64,000 nucleotides of DNA from Acidobacteriota bacterium (GTDB lineage: Bacteria > Acidobacteriota > Terriglobia > UBA7540). The DNA lies in contig JAKCCV010000005.1 of assembly GCA_021838785.1 (NCBI GenBank), forward strand, positions 1 through 64,000, written 5' to 3'. The position numbers were made by a program, and so were the translations under genes. The notes under the pieces are model-generated. The model saw only the letters and a program-made list of their open reading frames with translations, searched no databases and had not been told where the DNA came from. This document shows positions 19,574-27,304 of this stretch, piece by piece; within the stretch, counting starts at the first letter, position 1, and the number at the start of each line of letters is the position of its first letter.

Positions 19574-19891
19574 TGAAAATAGTCAGCCTTCCCTTTCGCA
19601 ATCTCTCCGGGAGCGTTTAAGTAGGGCAATTTAGCATTCTGGCGCGCAAAGTGTCAAGCCGGCGAGCCCTTCAGAGGCGTTAAAAAGCCGCCGGACTCGG
19701 CTCGGCCATGCCTGTTGTTCATTGTTAACATTGAAGATAACGATGATTCGGCCCCGGCTCGGCACATGGGTGGTGCGCAGCTTGCGCCAAAGGGACCGGG
19801 GAAAGTCGAAGAAGGTTCGAAGCCCGCGCCCGCAATGTTTATGAAGCTCGAGAGGTTTCTGTACGGGGAACAAAAGTCGCCGACGGCAGCG
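19574..19891. other. Intergenic region upstream of the ATP synthase operon
   Basis: Apart from the atp promoter (19628-19657), nothing was recognised. A short open frame at 19631-19873 on the minus strand has no protein-like features and no ribosome binding site, so it is not annotated as a gene. Confidence 0.4.
19628..19657 (-). promoter_or_regulatory. Sigma-70-type promoter of the ATP synthase operon
   Basis: On the minus strand TTGACA (19657-19652) is followed by an 18-nt spacer and TAAATT (19633-19628). The -35 is perfect. Transcription would begin near 19621, giving a leader of about 48 nt before ATG 19573. Confidence 0.65.
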
Positions 19892-21265
19892 TCAACTCAC
19901 CGGCTTTTTGATGCCGAATTTTTCCAACCGGTATTGCAAGGTTCGGAACGTCATGCCGAGCAGTTGGGCGGCGCGGGTGATGTTCCAGTTGGTCCGCTCG
20001 AGCGCCTCGGAGATCTTGGCCTTTTCGTGCTCTTCCCAGGAACCCTCCGGGATCACCGGGTCAAGCTGCCGGTCGAGGGCCGCGGTTGCGGTTTCCATCG
20101 CGCCCGCGGGAGGTTTTTCTCCTGCCTTCGAGCCGGAGGAAAGAATTTCCGGCGGCAGGTCGTTCACATCAATCCACGGCGATTCTCCCAAAACGACCGC
20201 CCGTTCGATGGCCATTTCGAGCTGACGGATATTTCCCGGCCATGGGTAGTTCCGAAGAACTTGCAGGGCTTCAGGCCGGATGCCGTTGATTTCGCGCCCG
20301 GCTGTCAAGGCGGCGCGGCGCGTGAAGTGCAGTGCGAGCTCCTCGATATCTTCTTGGCGTTCCCGCAGCGGCGGACAGACGATAGGGATCACTTTCAAGC
20401 GGTAGTAGAGGTCCTCGCGAAACTTGCCTTCGGCCATGAGCTGATCGAGGTTTTTATTGGTGGCGGCGATAATGCGGACGTCCACTTTAATCGGTTCGGT
20501 CCCGCCCACCCGAAGGATTTCTCGCTCCTGCAAGGCCCGCAAAATCTTGGCCTGCATCGCCAAGCTGGTGTCGCCGATTTCATCCAAAAACAGGGTCGAG
20601 TGATGAGCGCGCTCAAACAATCCTTTTTTCTGTTGATGGGCGTCGGTGAAAGCTCCCTTCTCGTGGCCGAACAGCTCGCTCTCCAGCAGGGTATCGGTCA
20701 AGGAAGCGCAGTTGACCGCGAGAAAGGGTTGGTCGCGTCGCGGGCTGTGGTGATGGATTTCGCGGGCCACCAGTTCTTTGCCGGTGCCGCTTTCCCCCAG
20801 AATCAGAACCGTGTGAGAGGTCGGCGCCACCTTCAAAATCAGGCGGACCAATTCTTTGATGGCCGGGGAACTGCCCAGGATGGTGCGGCGCAGCGCCTCC
20901 AGCCGTGCGAAGACGTCATCCACCACTTCGAGCAGCCGCGCCCGATCCACCGGTTTCTCCAGGTATTGATAAACCCCCCGTTTGGTCGCGTCAATCGCCG
21001 ACTCAATCGAAGGATAACCGGTAATCAACACCACGGCGACGGTCGGGTCCGCGCGGAGGATTTCCGTCAGCAACTCGATTCCGGTCATCCCCGTCATGTT
21101 CAAATCGGTTAAAACCAGATCAAAGCGCTTTTGAGCCAGCAGACGAAGCGCGCTTTCGCCGCTCGAGGCGGTCACCGCTTCGTAACCTTCGTCTTGCAAG
21201 ATGTCGCGGTAGATCTCGCGCTGCCGTTCTTCGTCGTCAACGACCAGGATGGAACCGAGGGGCAC
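19892..21265 (-). CDS. Sigma-54-dependent response regulator (NtrC family)
   Basis: 457 residues from GTG 21265, with AAGGGA 8 nt upstream. The receiver domain has the acidic pair in ILVVDDEERQ and phospho-acceptor D54 in LVLTDLNMTGMTG. The AAA+ domain has Walker A GESGTGKE, the sigma-54 contact loop FGHEKGAFTDAHQQKKG (GAFTDA in place of GAFTGA), and Walker B LFLDEIGD. The C-terminal Fis-type helix-turn-helix is NITRAAQLLGMTFRTLQYRL. When phosphorylated it should open sigma-54 promoters. It starts 12 nt after the stop of the kinase gene. Asp for Gly in the GAFTGA loop is a known natural variant. Confidence 0.93.
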   Translation of the reverse strand: MPLGSILVVDDEERQREIYRDILQDEGYEAVTASSGESALRLLAQKRFDLVLTDLNMTGMTGIELLTEILRADPTVAVVLITGYPSIESAIDATKRGVYQYLEKPVDRARLLEVVDDVFARLEALRRTILGSSPAIKELVRLILKVAPTSHTVLILGESGTGKELVAREIHHHSPRRDQPFLAVNCASLTDTLLESELFGHEKGAFTDAHQQKKGLFERAHHSTLFLDEIGDTSLAMQAKILRALQEREILRVGGTEPIKVDVRIIAATNKNLDQLMAEGKFREDLYYRLKVIPIVCPPLRERQEDIEELALHFTRRAALTAGREINGIRPEALQVLRNYPWPGNIRQLEMAIERAVVLGESPWIDVNDLPPEILSSGSKAGEKPPAGAMETATAALDRQLDPVIPEGSWEEHEKAKISEALERTNWNITRAAQLLGMTFRTLQYRLEKFGIKKPVS

Positions 21266-21277
21266 GGGAGGGTTCCC

Positions 21278-22810
21278 TTAAACGGCGGTCGGCGCGGCAA
21301 CCTCGGGAAGGCGCGGGACGCTCGCTGCCGGCAATGGAAGATGAAGGACGATGAGCGCGCCGGGGCCTTCGTGCGTGGCGGCGCTAATCCGCCCGCCGTG
21401 ATCTTCAATAATTTTTCGGGTGATGGCCAGACCCAAGCCGAAGCCGGTGGCTTTGGTGGAGTAATAGGGAGTAAAAATCCGCTCGCGGTCTTCGGCCGGA
21501 ATGCCCGGCCCGGTGTCTTGAAACGACATCTCCACGGACGAGATGCCTTCGTGCCCGCGAACCACCCCGGCTCGGATGATAATCTCACCGCCGTTCGGCA
21601 TGGCTTGCACGGAATTGGTGAGGATGTTCAGAAAACAGGTCTTCAGTTGCCCCGCATCGGCCTGCAAGCCGGGCAGATCCGGCGCAAACTCGAGCCGAAT
21701 CGCAATATCCTGCTGGTGAGCCTGCTTTTCCACCACGGCCACAGCCTGCTCCACGGTGGTTTTGAGGTCGCAGGGGGCGAGCTGCGGCTGGGCTTGACGC
21801 CCAATCACCAAAAAGTCGCTGACCAACCGCTTTAAGCGGCTGATTTCATCCTTCATGTTGTTCAGGTTGCGGGCCAAGTCGCGGCCGGCGGCGTCTTCGC
21901 TGCTGCCGTGCCGGGCTCGAATCTGATCAATGCTCAGGTTGATGAAATTAAGCGAGTTGCGAACCTCGTGAGCGACGGTGGCGGCAAACCGCGCCACCAG
22001 CGAAGCCTTTTCGGCCTCGGACAGCCGCTCTTGCAGTTGCCGATGCTCGCGCAGGCGCTCCACCATCTGGTTGAAGGTTCGTGCCAGACGGCTCATTTCA
22101 TCGGAGCCGCGGATGGGCAACTGAACTTCCAAATTGCCTTCCGCCACCTCGTGAGCCCCTTCAACCAAAAGATCAATCGGTCGCGTGAAGCGGAACGCCA
22201 GATAAACAATCATGAACATGCCGGCCAATAGCGTGCAAATAATCCAAACCGTTCGCACCAGATATATGCGCCGCAGGGTTTGGCCCACTTCGTCGCTGAC
22301 GCCCGCCAAATCCGCGTAGCCGATGACTTTGTTGCTCTGCACAATCGGAAATTGAATCGGAAACGTGCGCTGCGTCGCGCTCGAGTCCATATAAACGGAG
22401 GGAAACTGTGCTGAAATGTGGATCGGCTGTTCCTCCGCCAGACGGCGCCGCTTGATGGGAATTCTTTTACCCAGACGGTGCGGGTCCGTGCTCGCCATCA
22501 CTTCGCCGTTTGGATCCAGCACGGTCACCGACGTGAACCCGGCATTTTGAAACGCTTTTTCGTAGATTTCGAGAATCTGTTTGCGATTGGCGTTGGCGGG
22601 CAGAAGCGTTTGAGTGTGGGTTTGAGTGACGTTGCTAATGGCGACCAAATCCGAGGTCAGGCCGGTCACGTAGCCCTTGATTCGCCGCTCTTGACGGAGA
22701 TACGTCGCCATCAAGATGGCGCTCGTGGCCCCGGTCGTGAGAAACATCACCAGAGCCAACCTCGTCCGGAACCGCAAGTTGAAGCGGCGCAGCTTGGACC
22801 ACGCTCGCAT
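21278..22810 (-). CDS. Membrane sensor histidine kinase
   Basis: 510 residues from ATG 22810 (MRAWSKLRRFNLRFRTRLAL), with AGGA upstream. Two membrane segments bound a periplasmic sensor region of roughly 140 residues: LALVMFLTTGATSAILMATY near the start, and VWIICTLLAGMFMIVYLAFR near 188-207. Then come HAMP (RPIDLLVEGAHEVAEGNLEV), HisKA with H281 in TVAHEVRNSLNFINL, and HATPase_c with N-box NILTNSVQAM, G1 DTGPGIPAEDRE and G2 GFGLGLAI. It is the cognate partner of the downstream NtrC-type regulator. The signal is unknown. Confidence 0.92.
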   Translation of the reverse strand: MRAWSKLRRFNLRFRTRLALVMFLTTGATSAILMATYLRQERRIKGYVTGLTSDLVAISNVTQTHTQTLLPANANRKQILEIYEKAFQNAGFTSVTVLDPNGEVMASTDPHRLGKRIPIKRRRLAEEQPIHISAQFPSVYMDSSATQRTFPIQFPIVQSNKVIGYADLAGVSDEVGQTLRRIYLVRTVWIICTLLAGMFMIVYLAFRFTRPIDLLVEGAHEVAEGNLEVQLPIRGSDEMSRLARTFNQMVERLREHRQLQERLSEAEKASLVARFAATVAHEVRNSLNFINLSIDQIRARHGSSEDAAGRDLARNLNNMKDEISRLKRLVSDFLVIGRQAQPQLAPCDLKTTVEQAVAVVEKQAHQQDIAIRLEFAPDLPGLQADAGQLKTCFLNILTNSVQAMPNGGEIIIRAGVVRGHEGISSVEMSFQDTGPGIPAEDRERIFTPYYSTKATGFGLGLAITRKIIEDHGGRISAATHEGPGALIVLHLPLPAASVPRLPEVAAPTAV

Positions 22811-22844
22811 GGTCTTCCTCGCTTCGGTTCGCTTTCTCCCTACG

Positions 22845-22873
22845 ATTCTAGCGAAAGCTGTCCGGGGAATCAA
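22845..22873 (-). promoter_or_regulatory. Promoter of the kinase-regulator operon
   Basis: On the minus strand TTGATT (22873-22868), a 17-nt spacer and TAGAAT (22850-22845). The start point would fall near 22838, about 28 nt before the chosen start codon at 22810. This excludes the longer open frame beginning at 22873. Confidence 0.6.
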
Positions 22874-23028
22874 ATCTGCGGCGCGCGGCGACGCGCACGC
22901 AAGGGATACGTCGCGGATAGCATTTCAACCGCCCTGCCGCCCATCCGTCGGCCTTCGGAGCAAGAACCGGGTTGCGGAGCATCGCATCTCAGCGGAAGAT
23001 GTCCATGAAAAGGCGAAAGGAAGTTCCG

Positions 23029-23874
23029 ATGATGTCGCATGATTACGCTCGCGTCGAACAAGCAATCCACTATCTTGACCAATCCTTCCCGAGAAAACCT
23101 TCTCTCGAGGAGCTCGCGCAGCACGTCCACCTGAGCCGGTACCATTTCCAGCGGGTGTTTCGCCGGTGGGCGGGGATCAGCCCCAAACGTTTGCTCCAAT
23201 ATCTGTCGTTGGAGGAGGCCAAGCGCGCCCTCGCCGCATCGCCCAACATCTTGGAGGCAGCGGACGCGGCGGGCCTGTCGGGTCCGGGCCGGCTGCACGA
23301 CCTTTTGGTCAGCTTCGAGGCTGTCACCCCGGGCGAGTTCAAGGCCCAAGGAGCCGGGCTTGAAATTGGCTGGGGTTTTCATCCATCTCCTTTCGGCGAG
23401 TGCCTGATGGCGGTGACGGCGCGCGGCATTTCCGACCTCATGTTTGTCCAAAACGGCGGGCGGCGGGAAGCGTTACGCGCGCTGCGGGCGCGTTGGCCGA
23501 AGGCCAGTCTCCGACACGACGCTCAGCGGACGCAATCTTACGCAGAGAAAATCTTCAGCCGGTCGCCTCGCGCGCGCCCGCGCGAACTTCCCTTGCTGCT
23601 GAAGGGCACGAATTTCCAAATCAAGGTGTGGGAAGCGTTGTTGCGGATTCCTCCTGGAGCAGTGACCACTTATGAAAAGGTCGCCGTCGCTGCGGGTCGC
23701 CCCGGGGCCGCGCGAGCCGCCGCCCGCGCCGTGGCCGTCAACCCCATTGCCTTTCTGATTCCTTGCCATCGCGTCATCCGAAAAATCGGCTTGCCGGGCG
23801 GTTACCGATGGGGTCCCACGCGAAAGAGGGCCATGCTCGCCTGGGAAAGAGCGCACTTCAACCCTGCGGCCTGA
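23029..23874 (+). CDS. AraC-type HTH fused to O6-alkylguanine-DNA alkyltransferase (Ada-like, no N-Ada zinc domain)
   Basis: 281 residues from ATG 23029, with AGGAAG 5 nt upstream; earlier in-frame ATGs lack a good site. The N-terminal AraC-type helix-turn-helix pair spans about residues 5-105 (PSLEELAQHVHLSRYHFQRV, then VTPGEFKAQG). A ribonuclease-H-like region comes next. The C-terminal MGMT domain has the acceptor C246 in NPIAFLIPCHRVI and the conserved GTNFQIKVWEALLRIPPG. It transfers alkyl groups from O6-alkylguanine to its own Cys. The N-terminal methylphosphotriester-sensing zinc domain of E. coli Ada is missing, so how the HTH would be switched is unclear. Confidence 0.92.
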   Translation: MMSHDYARVEQAIHYLDQSFPRKPSLEELAQHVHLSRYHFQRVFRRWAGISPKRLLQYLSLEEAKRALAASPNILEAADAAGLSGPGRLHDLLVSFEAVTPGEFKAQGAGLEIGWGFHPSPFGECLMAVTARGISDLMFVQNGGRREALRALRARWPKASLRHDAQRTQSYAEKIFSRSPRARPRELPLLLKGTNFQIKVWEALLRIPPGAVTTYEKVAVAAGRPGAARAAARAVAVNPIAFLIPCHRVIRKIGLPGGYRWGPTRKRAMLAWERAHFNPAA

Positions 23875-23932
23875 CGGGCGAACTCGACACCGCCGGTCAT
23901 CCCTTCGTCGGCCGCATCCAGCCCTCCAGAAA

Positions 23933-24262
23933 TCAATTGAGCTTTTGGCTGGACGGCGGTGGAACCAAGGCTTGAGGCTGCGCCGGCGGCGGAAGCATCC
24001 CGATGACTTGGAGCAGCGCCAAGGTGTTTCGCGCCGGCCCGCGCCAATGGAAACGGCAATCTTCAAACTTCGTGTTGATCCACTCAAAGTCGCCGCCCGA
24101 GTAGAACAGATCGCAATTGCGCAGCGCGCAATTGACAAAGACCACCTGATCGAGAATAAAGCTTTTACCCTCAAAAACCTGGTTTCTGAAAGTTTCCATT
24201 CGCGCTTCTCCCTCGGCCACGGAGCCCGACGCGCATAGGACGGCTCCGGACCTTTCCAACAT
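23933..24262 (-). CDS. Small conserved protein with pentapeptide-like repeats
   Basis: 109 residues from ATG 24262 (GGAGG, spacing 6) or 88 from ATG 24199 (GGGAG, spacing 8); both sites are plausible. The core FEGKSFILDQVVFVNCALRN, then CDLFYSGGDFEWINTKFEDC, shows the every-fifth-residue F/L/C pattern of a short pentapeptide-repeat coil. A hydrophobic helix (NTLALLQVIGMLPPP) and a Pro/Gln tail follow. The function is unknown. It diverges from the riboswitch-controlled threonine gene operon. The upstream gap shared with that operon holds a strong rightward promoter at 24303. Confidence 0.6.
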   Translation of the reverse strand: MLERSGAVLCASGSVAEGEARMETFRNQVFEGKSFILDQVVFVNCALRNCDLFYSGGDFEWINTKFEDCRFHWRGPARNTLALLQVIGMLPPPAQPQALVPPPSSQKLN

Positions 24263-24302
24263 ATCATTCCTCCGACCCCGCGTCCCATTTTCATATTTCA
24301 TA

Positions 24303-24332
24303 TTGACATCCGTTCGGGCTGCGGCTTAAGAT
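24303..24332 (+). promoter_or_regulatory. Promoter driving the SAM riboswitch and thrC operon
   Basis: TTGACA (24303-24308), an 18-nt spacer and TAAGAT (24327-24332). The predicted start point near 24339 lies about 33 nt before the first helix of the riboswitch. Confidence 0.7.
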
Positions 24333-24371
24333 GGACTCCGTCAATTGAATACGTGATTCAGCAAGCCTGAA

Positions 24372-24478
24372 TCTCATCAAGAGTGGCCGAGGGACGGGCC
24401 CGAAGACGCCACGGCAACCGCTCCGACAAACGTCGGGGGGCAGGTGCCAACTCCTGCCCGTATTAGGGGGAGATGAGA
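24372..24478 (+). promoter_or_regulatory. SAM-I (S-box) riboswitch
   Basis: The aptamer is closed by a perfect P1: TCTCATC (24372-24378) with GATGAGA (24472-24478). Between these lie the family hallmarks in order: CAAGAG with GAGGGACGGGCCCGAAGA, the core GGCAACC after CGCCAC, a P3 hairpin (CTCCGACAAACGTCGGG), and GGTGCCAACTCCTGCC. SAM-I riboswitches bind S-adenosylmethionine and switch off methionine and sulfur genes. A Rho-independent terminator follows at 24502-24529, so the switch should act by transcription termination. Here it sits in front of threonine synthase. Confidence 0.9.
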
Positions 24479-24501
24479 GAAGGTTCCATGACCTCCATCC
24501 A

Positions 24502-24529
24502 AACCCCCGGTCGTTCCGGAGGGTTTTTT
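24502..24529 (+). terminator. Riboswitch-associated Rho-independent terminator
   Basis: AACCCCCGG (24502-24510), loop TCGTT, CCGGAGGG pairing back with one bulged A, then six Ts (24524-24529). It lies 24 nt after the aptamer and 72 nt before the thrC start, as expected for SAM-dependent premature termination. Confidence 0.85.
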
Positions 24530-24600
24530 ATTCCGCAGACACCTTCGGCTGACCAGTCTTCCCTCCGCCACTCCCTGATGGAAAGTTATGGGAGGAAAAA

Positions 24601-25848
24601 GTGGGCTATTTGACTCAACTGCGGTGTCGTGAATGCCAGCGAACCTACCCCGTGGGTCCAATCGCAGCCTGCGAGGAGTGTTGGGCGCCCTTGGAAGCTG
24701 TTTATGATTATGACCGTCTGCGGGCCGAGCTGCCGCGCGACGTGATAGCCCAACGGCCCCCGACCATGTGGCGCTATCGCGAACTCCTGCCGCTGAACGG
24801 CGACCCTTGCGTCGGAGGCTCTACAGGCTTCACGCCCTTGGTCCCGGCGCCGCGCCTGGCTCGGGCCTTGGGCGCACGCGAGGTTTATCTGAAAAATGAC
24901 GCGGTGAACTTTCCCACCCTCTCCTTCAAGGACCGCGTCGTGGCCGTCGCGCTTTCCAAAGCGCGTGAATTTGGCTTTGACACCGTGGGATGCTCTTCGA
25001 CCGGCAACCTTGCCAACTCGGTGGCGGCCCAGGCCGCGCGCGGGGGCTTCAAAGCCTATATTTTTGTTCCGGACAATCTTGAGCCGGAAAAAATCACGGC
25101 CACGGAAATTTACGGCGCCACGCTCGTCCGCATTCGCGGCAATTACGACCAAGTCAATCGCCTTTGCTCGGAGATTGCGCAGAAATATTCCTGGGGCATG
25201 GTCAACGTCAATCTGCGCTCTTACTATTCCGAAGGCTCCAAGACCTTCGGCTACGAAGTGGCGGAGCAACTGGGATGGCGCTTGCCTCAAAACATCGTCG
25301 TGCCCATGGCCGGAGGGTCGCTGATTACTAAAATTCACAAGGCCTTCCGCGAACTTCAGCAGTTGGGATGGGTGGAACCGCTTGCCACCAAATTTTTTGG
25401 CGCGCAGGCGACGGGCTGCTCGCCCATCACCACCGCGGCCAAGAAAGGCTCTCCGGAGATTCAGCCTCAGAAGCCTTCCACCCTGGTGAAGTCGCTCGCC
25501 ATCGGAAACCCCGCGGACGGCTATTACGCCGTGAAAACGATTCTGGGGTCCGGCGGCGCCGGCGAAGACGCCTTGGACGAAGAAGTCATCGAAGGGATTC
25601 GGCTGCTGGCAGAGACCGAAGGCGTGTTTGCGGAAACCGCCGGTGGCGTGACGGTCGCCGTCGCCAAAAAGCTCATCGAACAAGGTCGCCTCAACCGCGA
25701 CGAAAGCATCGTTTTGGCCATCACCGGCAACGGACTCAAAACCCTCAGCGCCGTGCGCGACGGTCTGCCGACGACGGCGGCCATTCGTCCCAAGCTCGCC
25801 GAGTTTGAAGAGCATTACCTGGGACTCACCCCGGCGTCGGTCGGATGA
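24601..25848 (+). CDS. thrC: Threonine synthase (PLP-dependent), SAM-riboswitch controlled
   Basis: 415 residues from GTG 24601, with GGAGG 5 nt upstream. The N-terminal zinc ribbon has C9, C12, C24 and C27 (LRCRECQRTYPVGPIAACEECW). The PLP-fold domain has the Schiff-base Lys K110 in NFPTLSFKDRVVAVAL, the phosphate-binding loop STGNLANSVAAQAARGG, and GGSLITKIHKAF. The family converts O-phosphohomoserine to threonine. However, the SAM-I riboswitch and the sulfur-carrier gene immediately downstream raise the possibility that this enzyme, or its operon, makes homocysteine. The same PLP chemistry could accept a thiocarboxylate sulfur. The sequence alone does not decide. Confidence 0.85.
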   Translation: MGYLTQLRCRECQRTYPVGPIAACEECWAPLEAVYDYDRLRAELPRDVIAQRPPTMWRYRELLPLNGDPCVGGSTGFTPLVPAPRLARALGAREVYLKNDAVNFPTLSFKDRVVAVALSKAREFGFDTVGCSSTGNLANSVAAQAARGGFKAYIFVPDNLEPEKITATEIYGATLVRIRGNYDQVNRLCSEIAQKYSWGMVNVNLRSYYSEGSKTFGYEVAEQLGWRLPQNIVVPMAGGSLITKIHKAFRELQQLGWVEPLATKFFGAQATGCSPITTAAKKGSPEIQPQKPSTLVKSLAIGNPADGYYAVKTILGSGGAGEDALDEEVIEGIRLLAETEGVFAETAGGVTVAVAKKLIEQGRLNRDESIVLAITGNGLKTLSAVRDGLPTTAAIRPKLAEFEEHYLGLTPASVG

Positions 25849-25911
25849 CGGCGAACTTCAAAATAACCCCGCGGCCCGCTCGCGCAGGCAAAATTCATTA
25901 AGGAGGCTTCT

Positions 25912-26202
25912 TTGGCGATTACCCTTCGGATTCCACCGCCGCTCAGAAAATTTACGGGCGGAGTTGAGCTCACCGAGATGGAAGCGACCCATCTGCCCGA
26001 CTTATTTGAGAATCTGGAAAAACAATTCCCGGGCATCAAAAAGGTGCTCTGCTCCGAGGACGGAACCCCGCACCGCTTTGTCAATGTTTACGTGAACGAC
26101 GAAGATATTCGCTTTCTGGGCGGAGCCGCGTATAAGTTTCAAGACGGCGACGAGGTGCTGTTGATTCCCGCGATTGCCGGGGGCTGCGGAACCGCGTCCT
26201 GA
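25912..26202 (+). CDS. MoaD/ThiS-family sulfur-carrier protein with C-terminal extension
   Basis: 96 residues from TTG 25912, chosen because AGGAGG is 6 nt upstream and the N-terminus (AITLRIPPPLRKFTGG) matches the beta-grasp fold. The family's C-terminal end is LLIPAIAGG, but the Gly-Gly (residues 90-91) is followed by five more residues, CGTAS. Active sulfur carriers end in Gly-Gly, which is adenylated and thiocarboxylated, so this precursor would need trimming, as in CysO/HcyS-type systems that use a JAMM peptidase. No peptidase or E1-like activating enzyme is in the window. Its place between thrC and thrB suggests a sulfur-transfer role in amino acid synthesis rather than molybdopterin. 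Confidence 0.8.
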   Translation: MAITLRIPPPLRKFTGGVELTEMEATHLPDLFENLEKQFPGIKKVLCSEDGTPHRFVNVYVNDEDIRFLGGAAYKFQDGDEVLLIPAIAGGCGTAS

Positions 26203-26230
26203 CCCGCTGAAGACGCCATCCCTTGCCGCC

Positions 26231-27157
26231 ATGTCCAAAGCTGTTGTTGTCCGCGTTCCCGCCAGCAGCGCCAATTTAGGTTGCGCCTTTGATTGCGCGG
26301 CGCTCGCCCTTCAACTTTACCTCGAAGTGGAGGCCGAGTTGCGCCCGCAGGGCGATCTTTCCATCCGTTACCATGGCGCCACGCCCGAGCGCGTCACGCT
26401 TGACGAAACCAACCTGATAACCCGCATCCTCCGCCAACGGCTCGGCGAGTGGGGCCTGCCGCAGGGCCTTCGTCTCGAGATTCACAACCAAATCCCCATC
26501 GGCGTCGGCCTCGGTTCGAGCGCCGCCGCCATCATCGCGGGCCTGCTCGCCGCCCACCGCCTGGCCGATCGTCCGCCCGCCGATGACGACATTCTCACGC
26601 GAGCGGCGCGCCTGGAAGGCGGCCATCCCGACAACGTGGCCGCGGCATGGCTCGGTGGGTTCACCCTCGCGGTTCAAACGGGTGAGCGCGTCCGGGCATG
26701 GTCATGTCCGGTGTCCAATGCCCTTCAGATGGTGCTCGTGACCCCCGACTACGCCTTGCCGACGGAGAAGGCGCGCGCCGTGTTGCCCGCTCATTACAGC
26801 CGAGCCGAAAGCGTCCACAACCTGCAACGGGCGGCCGTGCTGGCGGCACAGTTTTTCTCCGGCCAGATGAAGCTAGCGCCCTTCCTTTTCGAAGACCAAT
26901 TTCACCAGCCTTATCGTGCCCCGCTCATCCCCGGCCTGATCGAAGTGCTGAGGTTGGAGCATCCTTCGCTCGCCGGCATTTGCTTAAGCGGAGCCGGCCC
27001 TTCCGTTCTTGCCTTCGTCAACGACGACCCGGAGGTTGTGGGTCGCCTGATTTGCGCTACGCTCGATAAGCACGGGGTGCGGGCTGAAGCCCGCGTTTTA
27101 GCCGCGGATAATGCGGGCGCTAAAGGTTGGACCGAAGCGCGCCAGGCCACTCGTTGA
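26231..27157 (+). CDS. thrB: Homoserine kinase (GHMP family)
   Basis: 308 residues from ATG 26231. The frame is open back into the preceding gene, but MSKAVVVRVPASSANLGCAF is the normal family start. Motif 1 is VPASSANLGCAFDCAALAL. The GHMP ATP-binding loop is IPIGVGLGSSAAAIIAGLLA. Motif 3 is LSGAGPSVLAFV. The enzyme phosphorylates homoserine to O-phosphohomoserine, the substrate of the thrC product. It starts 28 nt after the sulfur-carrier gene and has no clear Shine-Dalgarno, so translation may depend on upstream ribosomes. All three genes share the SAM riboswitch. Confidence 0.9.
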   Translation: MSKAVVVRVPASSANLGCAFDCAALALQLYLEVEAELRPQGDLSIRYHGATPERVTLDETNLITRILRQRLGEWGLPQGLRLEIHNQIPIGVGLGSSAAAIIAGLLAAHRLADRPPADDDILTRAARLEGGHPDNVAAAWLGGFTLAVQTGERVRAWSCPVSNALQMVLVTPDYALPTEKARAVLPAHYSRAESVHNLQRAAVLAAQFFSGQMKLAPFLFEDQFHQPYRAPLIPGLIEVLRLEHPSLAGICLSGAGPSVLAFVNDDPEVVGRLICATLDKHGVRAEARVLAADNAGAKGWTEARQATR

Positions 27158-27304
27158 AGGAATCTTCTGGCTTCGAGGCACCGTCGCGCTTTGCCGGCAA
27201 GAGGCCGTTCCGGAGCCCGCGCCGGGCTCGCGCGCAAACTCCCAACGCCGGCGGCCCTTGGCCCAAGGCTGCTCAAGCCCTCCGGTCCGCCATGAGCGTC
27301 CCCG

